Notes: generated by a model from the sequence alone, not told the origin. Counted from the first letter of the stretch, positions 50,570 to 62,854 are shown. The stretch is 64,000 bases of DNA from Berghia stephanieae (GCA_034508935.3 CM067443.1:105382575-105446574); one strand, 5' to 3'. Numbers and translations: made by a program.

Positions 50570-50845
50570 AATTCTATATTACATTTCCATGTGCTCGAGG
50601 TCATTGGTCACATTGGAATATGTGCTCAAAGTGACCCACATAGTGAAAAGTGTTCACAGTTTTTGAAATATCTAACATCACGATTGGTCATTTTGTTCAG
50701 CTTGACACATGTGTATGCTTACAACTTTAATAAATAAAGCAGCATGTTTAAATTTCCGAAGAAATATCCAATCGTTGGACAGCAACAAATCATGTGATTG
50801 ATGACTTGGTTGGACGAAAACATGAATATAGATCGCTCCCATTGT
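50570..50845 (-). mobile_element. MITE-E copy 3
   Basis: Inverted relative to copy 2. Right end GATCGCTCCCATTGT is good; left end is decayed. Confidence 0.82.
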
Positions 50846-51205
50846 AAAAATGTTTATGTCGAGTGTGTACAATTTGCTGTGTCATTTTGAATTCAGAGTG
50901 ACACTATTAGTGAGTAGTGCACATGGATCTCGTGAGAAGTAATCACAACATAATTCACTGTGTATAATGTTGTCAATGTAAACCGTCTAAACGTTCACTT
51001 ATCCCCGACCCTTCGTTTTTTTATATACCGTAAAGAACAAAAACTCCAACGTATGCCGCTAACAATAGACAGATAGATAACCACGCCTCTCGGACAGTCG
51101 TCATAATGTAAACAATGACAGTGATTGGTAAACATAGCAAACTACACATGTTTTACAATCGATGGTATGTGTCATAGTAAAATACTCACTGTTCTACCGC
51201 TTGGA

Positions 51206-51393
51206 TAGTATGCGCTTGGCTAAGAAGCTCATAACATTGCCATCCGGAAGTATAACGGATCAAGACACAAAACTGTGTGTATTCATGAAGGTTTATAGTC
51301 GGGTTAATACAGTTCAGTGAGCATTACTCATAAATGCGGATGGCAAAAAACAATAACAAAGACCTGAGTGACGTCATCTTGGAACTATCTATA
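51206..51393 (-). mobile_element. MITE-A copy
   Basis: Nearly full length; four bases lost from the left TIR. Confidence 0.86.
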
Positions 51394-51498
51394 GAACCAT
51401 CACAGAAAACTATATGTAACCTCAAACAGCTATAATATGATAGAGAAAATCGTGTGATAACTATTCACCCATTTGGCGGTATATAAACAATAACAATG

Positions 51499-51563
<65 letters not shown>
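51499..51563. repeat. (GA)n microsatellite
   Basis: About 32 GA units. Confidence 0.95.
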
Positions 51564-51565
<2 letters not shown>

Positions 51566-51764
51566 CCGATTTCATTCACGTTATTGTTTATAAACACCAA
51601 CTATGTTTGTCCGAGCACATGTGAAGGCGTGTCGCAAATTCCATATTTTGATTGGTCAAAAATCTACTAGTGAATTCCAGTGTTCGAGCCAATTATCATA
51701 TTAAAATCCACCAGAAGGTTGTGAAGATATCCAGATCAAAGCGTGCACGGGTTGTCCAACGGAC

Positions 51765-52146
51765 TATAGATAGTTCGAAGATGACGTCACTCAGGTCTTT
51801 GTTATTGTTTTTTGCCATCCGCGTTTGTGACTAATGCTCACTGAACTGTATTAACCTGACTATAAACGTTCATGGATACACAGCGTTTTGTGTGTTCGTC
51901 GGTTATACTTCCGGATGGCAATGTTATGAGCTTCTTAGCCAAGCGCATACTATCTATAGATAGTATGCACTTGGCTAAGAAGTTCACAACATTGCCATCC
52001 GGAAGTAAAACTGGCCAACACACAAACTGCGTGTAACCTTGAAGGTTTATAGTCTTGTTAATACAGTTTAGTGAGAAATACTCATAAACGCGGATGGCAA
52101 AAACAATAACAAAGACATGAGTGACGTCATCTGCATACTATCTATA
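51765..52146. mobile_element. Two MITE-A copies back to back (inverted pair)
   Basis: Plus copy 51,765-51,958 and minus copy 51,955-52,146 share a central TATA, making a palindrome of about 380 bp with imperfect arms. Confidence 0.88.
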
Positions 52147-52194
52147 GAACGTGTCTTTAATGACAGAATCAACCCAATGCAATGCCACTCGCGG

Positions 52195-52387
52195 TATAGA
52201 TAGTTCGAAGATGACGTCACTCAAGCCTTTGTTGTTGTATTTTGCCATCTGCGTTTGTGAGCGATTCTCACTAAACTGTATTACCCCGACTATAAAAGTT
52301 CATGATCACACAATGTTTTGTGTGTTGGTCCGTTATACCTCCGGATGGCAATGTTATGAGCTTCTAAGCCAAGCGCATACTATCTAT
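52195..52387 (+). mobile_element. MITE-A copy
   Basis: Full length, about 50 bp from the inverted pair. Confidence 0.88.
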
Positions 52388-52389
52388 AC

Positions 52390-53020
52390 TACAACCCTGC
52401 CAAAGATCTTAAAAAAAGAGTTAGTATTTATAGTTGTGCAGACAAAATGGTTGACTTTTTAATCTTATTATTTATCTCCGTATATTATGCACACGGCCCT
52501 CGTGTCAATCATGTTATCCTTGTCTTACAAGGCCGCCAAGGTAATCTTGGAATCGTGGCGATAAAATCTTTTTTTTTTTCAAAGTGATTTTTTTCACTGT
52601 ATCAGAACGTTTTGGAGATCAGATAAAGATGTTATTTATACTTTTTGGCAAACATTATTGTTGTTACTACAAAAAGTATATAAATATTAGGGAGAGAGTC
52701 CATAAAAACCATCTAGATAGATCTAACAGTAGCTCAGTGGTCACGTTATTATGCCTTTGGGCATCTGACCGACAGTCTGCCCTGGACATATTACCTGTTG
52801 TCTTATGGTTTCTTTTAGAATGTATATTATTTTGTTATACGGGTTTATATCAGTGATGTTTTCCAATGGTGTATGAGGATGTAATGAGCTTGTTTCTTGG
52901 TCAACGAAAATGTTAACATCAACTCTTTTTACGATTTAAAGTGGCCATGCATCTTAATTAATATCATCCCCTCCTTTTTTATTATAACTTTTCCATATCT
53001 TATCTGAATGTTTGATTGCG
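52390..53020. other. Intergenic, nothing recognised
   Basis: A frame at 52,584-52,856 exists but has no recognisable motif. No repeat-family match. Confidence 0.4.
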
Positions 53021-53024
53021 TGCA

Positions 53025-53234
53025 TTTGTGTGTGTGTGTGTGTATGTGTGAGTCTGTGTAATGCATGTCTATTTGTTAGCGTGATTGTGTTTGTATTTGT
53101 GTGTGTGTGTGTGTGTGGGAGATGGATGAAGAGAGAGAGAGAGAGAGAGAAGAAGAGAGAGAGAGAAAGAGATAGAGAGAGAAGAGGAATGAGAGAGGAG
53201 AGAAGGGGGGAGGGAGGGAAGGGGGGGGGGGGGT
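53025..53234. repeat. (GT)n, (GA)n and G-run low complexity
   Basis: GT-rich blocks, then GA units, ending in a G run at 53,221-53,233. Confidence 0.9.
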
Positions 53235-53302
53235 AAATGCGTGTGAATGCTTGTGGAGGTTAGCTGGCCATCACCATAATCACAAGTAATAATAAGCCAG
53301 TC

Positions 53303-53683
53303 TATAGATAGTATGCGCTTGACTAAGAAGCTCACAACATTGCCAACCGGAAGTATAACGGACCAACACACAAACTCTGTGTAACCATGATCTTTTATAG
53401 TCTGGTTAATAGATAGTATGCAGATGACGTCACTCAGGCCTTTGTTATTGTTTTTGCCATCCGCGTTTGTGAGTTGTTCTCACTAAACTGTATTAACCAG
53501 ACTATAAAAGTTCATGGTTACACAGAGTTTTGTGTGTTGGTCCGTTATACTTCCGGATGGCAATGTTGTGAACTCCTTGGCCAAGCGCATTCTATCTATA
53601 CATTTTAGTGAGAACAACTCACAAACGCGGATGGCAAAAACAATAACAAAGGCCTGAGTGACGTCATCTTCGAACTATCTATA
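53303..53683. mobile_element. MITE-A split by an opposite MITE-A
   Basis: Outer minus copy 53,303-53,409 continues at 53,601-53,683; inner plus copy 53,410-53,600. The break lies at GTTAA|TA|CAG of the outer copy, a TA site. Confidence 0.88.
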
Positions 53684-53874
53684 GATAGTATGCGCTTGGC
53701 TAAGAAGCTCACAACATTGCCATCCGGAAGTATAACGGACCAACACACAAAACTGTGTGTAATCTTGGTTGTATATAGTCTGGTTAATACAGTTTAGTGA
53801 AAATTTCTCATAAATACGGATGGCAAAAAACAATAAAAAAAAACTCGATTAACGTCAACTTCATTCTATCTATA
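53680..53874 (-). mobile_element. MITE-A copy, abutting the split copy
   Basis: Shares the TATA of the preceding copy's end; CRE-like box decayed. Confidence 0.86.
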
Positions 53875-54230
53875 AACTTTGTCATAGTTTATGGTTTTGT
53901 AAATTAACTTTACTTTTACACTACACATTGTGCTCACAATGAAAAGAGCAGTCACACATGCTATCACTTTTCAATAGATTGCCCGTATTTTGACACAGTT
54001 GATATTAATCCGCTTTCACAGGTTTTCACGATTACCGATGCGTATGAATTAAACTATTTTAAAACAAACGCATAAAACTTCATTGTTATTTTTTGATATC
54101 GGTAGCACAAATCGATAGAAATGTTACGAACGATGACTAAAGGCTGTAAACTGAGTGCATTCATTTTCGCCTCTGTTCGCTTTCATTTCGTGAACAACCA
54201 GTGCGTCATAGACGCTTTTTCATTTCTGTA
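53875..54230. other. Intergenic, nothing recognised
   Basis: A 25 bp stretch near 54,148 (GTAAACTGAGTGCATTCATT) recurs inverted near 55,440, a hint of another old repeat. Confidence 0.4.
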
Positions 54231-54231
54231 A

Positions 54232-54427
54232 TATAGATAGTTCGAAGATGACGTCACTCAGGTCTTTGTTATTGTTTTTTTTGCCATCCGCGTTTATGAG
54301 TAATGCTCACTGAACTGTATTAACCCGACTATAAACGTTCATGGATTCACACAGTTTTGTGTGTTAGTCCGTTATACTTCCGGATGGCAATGTTATGAAC
54401 TTCTTAGCCAAGCGCATACTATCTATA
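54232..54427 (+). mobile_element. MITE-A copy
   Basis: Full length, both TIRs intact. Confidence 0.89.
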
Positions 54428-54492
54428 CTCACAAGAAACATATGAAACATCCCAACACATTAGCTACTTGTGACCTAAACCTGTTAATGCTA

Positions 54493-54945
<453 letters not shown>

Positions 54946-54951
54946 ATATAA

Positions 54952-54982
<31 letters not shown>

Positions 54983-55011
54983 AACATTTGAAAGATAATT
55001 AAGATAGTTTG

Positions 55012-55054
55012 ACTTCTACAACGTTGTTATCGAGCGTTGCTCTCATCAGGAAGT
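55012..55054 (-). ncRNA. Hammerhead ribozyme relic, other subfamily
   Basis: On the minus strand: stem I ACTTC / GAAGT, intact CTGATGA, stem II GAGC / GCTC with AAC loop, then GATAAC in place of GAAAC (one extra base), stem III ACA / TGT. The extra base in the core probably makes it inactive. (TA)n lies on both sides within about 90 bp. Confidence 0.62.
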
Positions 55055-55139
55055 GGAAGTGAAAGTAGATTGTTGTGTTTTCGTATTTTTATAGATTCGT
55101 GTTTATGGAGGTTCGTAATTACATAAAAGGTGTTTGTTT

Positions 55140-55140
55140 A

Positions 55141-55217
<77 letters not shown>

Positions 55218-55225
55218 TATATATT
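55140..55225. repeat. (TA)n tract
   Basis: About 40 TA units with two slips. Confidence 0.94.
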
Positions 55226-55568
55226 ATATATTACTATGCATCATACATTTATTTAGTGAGAACTAATCATCAAAAAGGTTTACTAAAACAATAACATTCA
55301 TTTTGCGGAGAGAAAGCGTTTGCTCGGGTCGTGTTCCGTTCGGCAACTGAAAATGAGAGGGGTCATTCACTTTGCTATGATAAAACAAGAGACTGACTGA
55401 GAGCGAAAGTTTAAACTGAGAGCAAAACGGACCTGAAACGAAAATGAATGCACTCAGTTTACAACATAACTCACATGGCGATAAAATTACATAAGTCATA
55501 ATTTCATTTTTTTTCGCCATACACTATCAGTACCGTAGTTCAATCTGTAAAAATAAAAGAAAAAAAAA

Positions 55569-55864
55569 TAGAACTTTTATATAGCGCAATATCCACTAAA
55601 TGTGCTCAAAGCGCTTTACAAAGGGACCTGGTCAACAGGAACATTTAACATGTAGGACGGGACATGCCGCCTGTTAGGCGATATTACAATTTTTCGGACA
55701 AAGACAACGATGTTAACGGCCAGGTACTCATTTTACACCTGAGTACGGTGAGAGAATGTGAGTAAACAGTCTTTTCCAAGGACTCAACTATGCGCCGAGC
55801 GAGACTCGAACCCAGGACCTTCCGATCCGAAAGCGAGTGTCATACCACTAGACCACATAGCCGC
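55569..55864 (-). mobile_element. SINE-A, full length
   Basis: Complete; ends CATAGCCGC. Confidence 0.88.
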
Positions 55865-56077
55865 TGTTATGGCAGGTTTGGTGCTTAACTTCAATTTCTC
55901 GAAAACTGTCCCAGTTGGGCATGAACACTTAGATATAGGACAAGAGTCCGTCGATTTTGCTTTTCTATGACTGAGTTCTATCCGTACCAGCATGATGATT
56001 ACGATCTGGACACGGTCTGTGTAATCATTAAAATTCAATACATATTATGCGGACTCGGGTACTACAAGACTATAAGA

Positions 56078-56353
56078 GAATGGGAGCGATCTATATTCAT
56101 GTTTTCGTCCAACCGAGTCATCGACCACGTGATTTGGTGCTGTCCAACGATTGGATATTTCTTAACAAATGTAAACACGCTGCTTTGTTTATGAAAGTTG
56201 TAAACATACCGGTGTGTCAAGCTGAACAAAATGACCAATAGTGATGTGAGATATTTCAAAAACTGTGAATACTTTTCACTATGTAGGTCACTTTGAGTAC
56301 ATTGTGCAATGAACTCGAGCACATGGAAAGGGAATATAGATCATGCCCATTGT
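56078..56353 (+). mobile_element. MITE-E copy 4
   Basis: Both ends present (AATGGGAGCGATCTATATTC and GATCATGCCCATTGTG). Confidence 0.85.
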
Positions 56354-56456
56354 GTTTGTCACCGATTGTGCACCTTTGTTGTGTCCAACACAGTAATTAT
56401 CCTAATGAGGACGTCTCACATCACAACAATAATATTTCAATCGTTCTTGGTGATTA

Positions 56457-56634
56457 GATACACACAGTTTTGTGTGTTGGTCCGTTATACTTCCGGATGG
56501 CAATGTTATGAGCTTCTTCGCCAAGCGCATACTATCTATAAACGTTCAAGTTACGCATCGTTTTATGTGTTGGTCCGTTATACTTGCGGATGGCAATGTT
56601 GTGAGTTTCTTAGCCAAGCGCACACTATCTATAC
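56457..56634 (+). mobile_element. Two MITE-A right halves in tandem
   Basis: 56,457-56,540 and 56,537-56,634 both run from the ACACA region to ACTATCTATA. Probably the remains of a nested pair with the left parts lost. Confidence 0.78.
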
Positions 56635-56796
56635 ATGTCCCACATGTATGAGTTCTTGAAATTGTTATTCATGCCACTGAACAAGGATTAGACATTTTTA
56701 GCCTCAATATGGAACAACAGTGTGATGTCAAAAACTGGTTCCAATCTCATTGGAAACCACTCTTCTGGAGGACTGAATACAAATTTTTGTAAAAAA

Positions 56797-57097
56797 TGAG
56801 CTTTTATATAGCGCAATATCCACTAAATGTGCTCAAAGCGCTTTACAAGGGGTCCCTGGTCAACAGCAACATTTAACATGTAGGACGGGACATGACGCCT
56901 GTTAGGCGATATTACAATTTTTTCGGACAAAGACAACGCTGTTAACGGCCAGGTACTCATTTTACACCTAGTACGGTGAGAGAATGTGAGTAAAGAGCCT
57001 TTTCCAAGGACCCAACTATGCGCCGAGCGCGAGGCTCGAACCCAGTACTTTCCGATCCGAAAGCGAGTGTCATACCACTAGACCACATAGCCGCACA
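56797..57097 (-). mobile_element. SINE-A, full length
   Basis: Complete, intact boxes. Confidence 0.88.
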
Positions 57098-57233
57098 ATG
57101 AATACATTCCTGAATTAAACGATCTTCTCATTTTGGAGTGATATTATCTTGTTTTCTGTCTAAATATATGCTTGTCGTCAATAAAGATCATTTACCCTCT
57201 ATCCATCGATATCCCGTGACACTTATAATATGT

Positions 57234-57428
57234 CTAAAGATAGTATGCGCTTGGCTAAGAAGCTCATAACATTGCCATCCGGAAGTATAATGGACCAACA
57301 CACAAAACTGTGTGTATCCATGAACGTTTATAGTCGGGTTAATACAGTTCAGTGAGTATTACTCATAAACGCGGATGGCAAAAAACAATAACAAAGACCT
57401 GAGTGACGTCATCTTAGAACTATTTATA
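57234..57428 (-). mobile_element. MITE-A copy
   Basis: Full length; left TIR has one change (CTAAAGATAGT). Confidence 0.86.
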
Positions 57429-57501
57429 CATCCTGCTACTGAAATAGTTATGTCACCTTTATGTAACCTATTCATATTAGTACTCCGAAAGAATGGTGAC
57501 A

Positions 57502-57752
57502 TACCGTAGCCATCGTTAACATAATATAGCCTGACACGAGAACCCTCTAGGACTGGCAGTTTGACGTCCATTTTTAGGTTTGTGTAGCTTCTAGTGAGTT
57601 GTCGTTAGTAGAGCTCATGGAAATTAGTTAAACCATTTGTTGAACTGTTGAATTCAACTCACGATTTGTTTTCTTTTGTGGCAAAAGATTGGCATTTTGA
57701 CTTCATTTTTTGGTCAGAGTCAGGCTATAAGTAAACGATAGCTACGGTCAGG
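57502..57752 (+). mobile_element. MITE-F copy
   Basis: Full length. A second partial right end (AACTTAACGATGGCGATG) appears at 58,138 after the MITE-A pair. Confidence 0.8.
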
Positions 57753-57753
57753 C

Positions 57754-58138
57754 TATAGATAGTATGCGCTTGGCTAAGAAGCTCATAACATTACCATCCG
57801 GAAGTATAACGGACCAACACACAAAACTATGTGTATCCATGAACGTTTTTGGTCGGATTAATACAGTTCAGTGAGCATTACTCATAAACGTGGATGGAAA
57901 AAAAAAACAATAACAAAGACCTGAGTGATGTCACCTTCGAACTATCTATAGATAGTTCGAAGATGACGTCACTCAGGGCTTTGTTATTGTTTTTGCCATC
58001 CGCGTTTGTGAGTTGTTCTCACTAAACTGTATTAACCAGACTATAAAAGTTCATGGTTACACAGAGTTTGTGTGATGGTCCGTTATACTTCCGGATGGCA
58101 ATGTTGTGAACTCCTTGGCCAAGAGCATTCTATCTATA
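57754..58138. mobile_element. Two MITE-A copies back to back (inverted pair)
   Basis: Minus copy 57,754-57,950 and plus copy 57,947-58,138 share TATA. The flanks are GTCAGGC and ACTTAACGATGG, which are the parts of a MITE-F right TIR, so the pair sits in that TIR's TATA. Confidence 0.86.
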
Positions 58139-58479
58139 ACTTAACGATGGCGATGTACATACACACTCCCAAGGATTTACGAACCAAAAAGAAAAACAAA
58201 ACCCCAAAGAAACAAATAGAGTTTGATGCCACGACTTTTCTTTCCTATTATTACTCATGTCACTGATCAAGGGACTGAATCACGTACCAAACGCATTCAC
58301 TCATAATTAGACCTTTTAAGTCTCAATTTCACCTCACATATTGTGAGCAAATTGCACCAACATCAACACCATCCATAGGATAGATAACATGACAGTTACG
58401 CTTGGATGTCTCTTGTTGTATCACACGGAAGTGTATATTGAAATTGTATCAACGTTCGAACCACTGGGTCACCCCTACA

Positions 58480-58605
58480 ACACTCAACACAAAGCTCTAT
58501 GGTGAGGCCGAGGACTTAAAGCGGACCACATACTTCATAGCAGATATCGGACTGCAGCCATAGATGTCCATCAGAGGAACGAAGAAGAAGAAGAAGAATG
58601 TATTA
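58480..58605 (+). mobile_element. LINE 3' end with (GAA)n tail
   Basis: Frame reads HILHSRYRTAAIDVHQRNEE, a common invertebrate LINE terminus, running into (GAA)n. Confidence 0.45.
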
Positions 58606-59050
58606 TTCCTAAATAAATGAAATAAATAAAGTAAATACCAACATTTGTATAGATAGGGCATTTCACGGATTTATCGATGCGTTACATAATTGGGTTTTTT
58701 TTTTATTCCCCCAGCAAATTATTTGCAATCATAGTTCCATTTCATAAGGACCAGTCGCCTGTTAGGCTTCCTTTTTGTACTAACACTCTAACAATATCCG
58801 TCATTGCTTATACAGGCTGGTATTATTTACATCTGAGTCGAGTGAGCAAATGTAAGTAAACGCCTTACCCAAGGACACAACACCATACCGGCCATTGACC
58901 ATGCTCAACATTGCTTGGCTTTTGTTATAAGACGAGACACCGTGTCGCTCTCCATGCCACGCACCACAAGAAAGACAGGTTTGCACATTTCAAGGCAAAT
59001 CTTTTAGCAAACCAAATACACACAAGAATATCTGGCAATGTAGCGCACCA

Positions 59051-59355
59051 ATACGCTTCAATAGTCGTAACGTCACTTCCTCATAATGATGCATGGTAAC
59101 TTAGTAACTGGCTCTAAACTACCGTAACAATGGCGGACGGCATTATGAAATATTTCTCCGACAAGCATAAAAGCGTATCCAGAGGGATAAAAACATAAAT
59201 CTGATCATGTTTTGACTTTTACACATTCTGATCAATCACAAGACATATGAAAAGTTCTAGTCAACATGAAGAATAAAAAGTACCGATTTTCTTTGTTTAG
59301 AACCACGATGGCCGCCGTTGCTGGGCGACGTGACAACAGACTATTGAATCCAATT
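59051..59355 (-). mobile_element. MITE-B copy
   Basis: Full length, ACGCTTCAATAGTCG to CTATTGAATCCAATT. Confidence 0.86.
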
Positions 59356-59816
59356 GCTCTTTGTTTCACACGGTATTATTAAAAGTAGCTTATCCCAACA
59401 AGAAAGAATGAAGTTGACGTCACTCAGTAATTTGTTTTGGGCTCTAGATCCCCTATTGGGTGAATAGTCCTCATTAATAATCTTGGGGATTTCTTTAGCG
59501 CATTGAATTTACTTGCAAACTTATACAATTGAATACAATTATTACACTAATCACTTTCTTTTTAAAATTATTTTTAAAAATTGAATATTAAACCTAAAAA
59601 TTCAGTGATTCATCATATCTTAAAAATTAAAGCTGAAGTTAATAAATTATTTTACCCAAAATTGGGTTGTATTTGCATACGTTCAAATAATTTTAAGTGC
59701 TTGGAGTTCAGGTGATATAAATTCGTTTGTGAAATCGTCCAATCCTGAGAAAAAAATTATATTCTAGCGTCCACTGCAGTTTTTTTATTAGAATTATGAG
59801 AATCTTGAGATTTTTG
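59356..59816. other. Intergenic, nothing recognised
   Basis: AT-rich; no family match or coding frame. Confidence 0.5.
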
Positions 59817-60099
59817 GAGCTTTTTTTATTTAGCGCAAATTCCACTAAACGTGCTTAAAGCATTTACAAGGGGTCCCAGGCCAACAGCAACACTTAACAT
59901 GCAGGACGCCTGTTATATTACATTTTTTTCCTACAGACAACGCTATTAACGGCCAGGTATTCGTTTTACACCTGAGTGTGGTGAGAAAATGTGAGTAAAG
60001 AGCCCTATCCAAGGACCCACCTCTGCGCCGAGCGGGGGTCGAACCAAAGATCTTCCTTTCCGAAAGCGACTGGCAGTCCACAAGACAACCTAGCCGTAC
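59817..60099 (-). mobile_element. SINE-A, diverged
   Basis: Older copy: the TTAGGCGATATT hairpin is partly deleted, other blocks are recognisable. Confidence 0.8.
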
Positions 60100-60123
60100 A
60101 ATCTATAATCTTTCTGAAAGTTA

Positions 60124-61506
60124 CGAGGGCTCTTTCATAATTAACCGAAAAATGCCTGTAAAATCCGCGTTTTTTATGCTATCAACAAAATTCTTGCACG
60201 TGTTCATACCTTGACTCGTCCTTCATTTCTCTACGTAACAGCCAAGTCTATCGACACACTTCTGCCAACGCCGCACCATGGAATAGATACCCTCTCGGAA
60301 GAAATTTCCGTCAAGGTTTTGTAGCCATTTCCGCACATGGTCAACAAGCTCTTCATCGACATCAAAGCGCTTTCCTGCCAGCTCACGTTTCAGTGGCCCA
60401 AAGAGGTGATAATCAGATGGTGCGAGGTCTGGACTGTGTGATGGGTGTGGCAAAATCTCCCATCCATATTTCTCTAGCCAACCTTGCGTCACTCGTGCTG
60501 TGTGGGGTGTAGCGTTGTCGTGTTGCAAAATGACCCCGTTGGTCAACTGCCCTGGGCGCTTTCTGCGAATGGCTTCCCGAAGCTTGTCAAGAGTTTGGCA
60601 GTACCTTGCAGCATTGATTGTTTCTCCAGGTTGTAAGGTTTCGAACAGAATAACACCACGACTGTCCCAGAAAACAGTTCCCATTATTTTCTTTGCTGAC
60701 CGCATGACTTTGAATTTCTTCGCGACAGGTGAGGATGGATGTTTCCATGTCATCGAATCTTGCTTTGTTTCTGGGGTGCAATGGTGCAACCAAGTCTCAT
60801 CACCGGTGACTATGCTGTCAAGAAAAGTCACATCGTACCCTAGAAAGTCTCCGCCGGCGTTGGCAGTATGCCCGTGAACCCTGCGTGAGCTCTTGCTTCT
60901 TCTCAAAAGTTCCCTGCAGATGTCCGATTTTTGTTCTTTATGATTGTCTGTCAATTGCTTAGGAACCCATCTTGCGCTGACTTTTATGTAGCCAAGTTCA
61001 TCAAATACAATTCTATGAGCAGAAGTTTCCGAAATTTCAAGACTGCTTGCGATTTCATGAAGTTTCAACGTCCTGTCTTGACGAATAAGCTCATCAACTC
61101 ACTTCACATTGTCTTCTGACGTCGCAGTTATCGAACGCCCTCTCCCTTCCCTGTCTGTCAAGTCGGAATGGCCGGCTTCAAACAAATTACACCAGTGATA
61201 GACTTGTGTACGGCTTATAACATGCTCACCATATACACTCTGAAGTTCTTTATGAATATCGGTAGGATTCAGACTTTTGGCGTTCAAAAAACGTATGACA
61301 GCTCTGATTTCCTCCTTTGACCAAGTTTCAATGTGGGCCGCCATCTTTAAAATCGTCTAGAAATTCATTGTGCAAAATGATGCACTTTATAATTTCTGGG
61401 AATATCCGTAAGGAAATAAGGAATATCATGTCGTTTACAGAATTAAAATATCTCCACTGGTTGCTGAGCAATGGGCATTTTTCTGTTATTTCTGAAAGAG
61501 CCCTCG
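60124..61506 (-). mobile_element. mariner transposon, complete ends
   Basis: 1,383 bp between TA dinucleotides (60,122-60,123 and 61,507-61,508). TIRs CGAGGGCTCTTTCATAATTA at the left and, reversed at the right, CGAGGGCTCTTTCAGAAATA, continuing with AACCGAAAAATGCC / AACAGAAAAATGCC. The transposase fills most of the interior. Single copy here. Confidence 0.93.
60223..61344 (-). CDS. mariner transposase (DD34D), one internal stop
   Basis: About 373 codons. N-terminal paired HTH region: TWSKEEIRAVIRFLNAKSLN, SRTQVYHWCNLFEAGHSDL and the GRGRSIT hook; second HTH with IASSLEISETSAHRIV. Then WVPKQL (family WVPHEL). Catalytic triad in TGDETW, QHDNATPHTA and SPDLAPSDYHLF, residues 182, 276 and 311, with 34 residues between the last two: the DD34D mariner spacing. 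One TGA at 61,099-61,101 splits the frame after EDNVK; the next codons (VDELIRQDRTLKLHEIA) continue in the same frame, so a CGA-to-TGA change is a simple explanation. The rest is open to the end (CYVEK). Confidence 0.93.
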
Positions 61507-61684
61507 TACAAAACCCGTTACGAAGCAAAAGTCTTAAACACAAAACGACCATTTGAAAACTATTTTTTTTCATTGACGTATTTTTCATGACGATTGCATT
61601 TTTATTCAAGTTGGCGAAAGTTCATATGAGTGAACACTTTAAAATACAAACTTATTAATAAGGTAGATAGAAGTAGCCATTAGA

Positions 61685-61686
<2 letters not shown>

Positions 61687-61746
<60 letters not shown>
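61687..61746. repeat. (GA)n microsatellite
   Basis: About 29 GA units, followed by a G run. Confidence 0.95.
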
Positions 61747-61749
<3 letters not shown>

Positions 61750-61774
61750 GAAGTTAGGGGAGGGGGGGGGGGTT

Positions 61775-62850
61775 GGGAGAGATTTAGATAGCTAACGATA
61801 TTGAGAGCATAATATATCAAGATTTATAAGTATATAACTTACTTTTGAATGTGTGTTATTGTTGCTTTTTGATCAATTTCATGATATCCATTTACAAGAA
61901 CTGTCTGTAGAGTAAAACTAACAAATTCACTTCTTATTAAAATGTCATACAACACAATAGTCTCGCAGTTTTCAGAATCTTTCTCAGGAAAATTTAATAC
62001 AAAGTTAGTGGTCAGTTATTTTCCTCATAAGCTTAACACATTACATTAAAAAAAATGAAGTGATCAATAAAAGATGACTGTCACTCTTAATCTTAAAGGA
62101 AACAAGTCTTCCAAAGACTACCAATAGTCAGGAAATTAGTTGATTATCACAAGACCGGACATTCAACGACAATTGAAATATACTTGATATCATTCCACTC
62201 TTCTCACTACTTGATATTTTTATATCAAGCTTCGAAATGAAAACAAACACACGCCAAAATCCTGTATAAAAAGGACAGCTTCAGTAAGATACCAACACAA
62301 CAAACTTCTAAGCCATTAATCAAATGACATATTATACGTTAGTTATAAGTTGCATTATGCTAAATGTATTTTCATTACTAATCTAAATAATATCATAGGC
62401 CTAAATAATAATATCATTGCTAATCCATCTCCTTCAACTCGGATACAAGCTAGTGTGTACTCACGGACATTGAATTACTATAAAAAAAAAATTGTAATTC
62501 TATCCCAAGTCACTGCTCTTAACTCGTCGTGCACACCTTAACCAGTTGTGTAAAGGGAAATCATCCATGCGTGCTGATTCGTGAGATTAAAGGGTAGGAC
62601 ACATGTACATCTAGGACGCCAGGCGATCTGACATCAATTTTACTGCCGTATTCTGATAAACCAAAACCAAATAACACGAATTTGAAGTAAGGGCCAGAAT
62701 ACTCGTTCTTCAAAAGTTTCGATTGAAATATATTGTAAAGATGGTAACGTTAAGTTTTTAAACGTTCACCATATTATGACATATCTATTGTGACATTAAG
62801 CATCTTTGTTACATGTATTTGGATATTCTAAATATAGAAGATAGTGACTA
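61775..62850. other. Intergenic, nothing recognised
   Basis: AT-rich sequence without repeat-family matches, coding frames or tRNA boxes. Confidence 0.45.
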
Positions 62851-62854
62851 AAAT

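Noticed and set aside
60500-60877. 125-codon plus-strand frame
   Set aside because: Antisense shadow of the mariner transposase.
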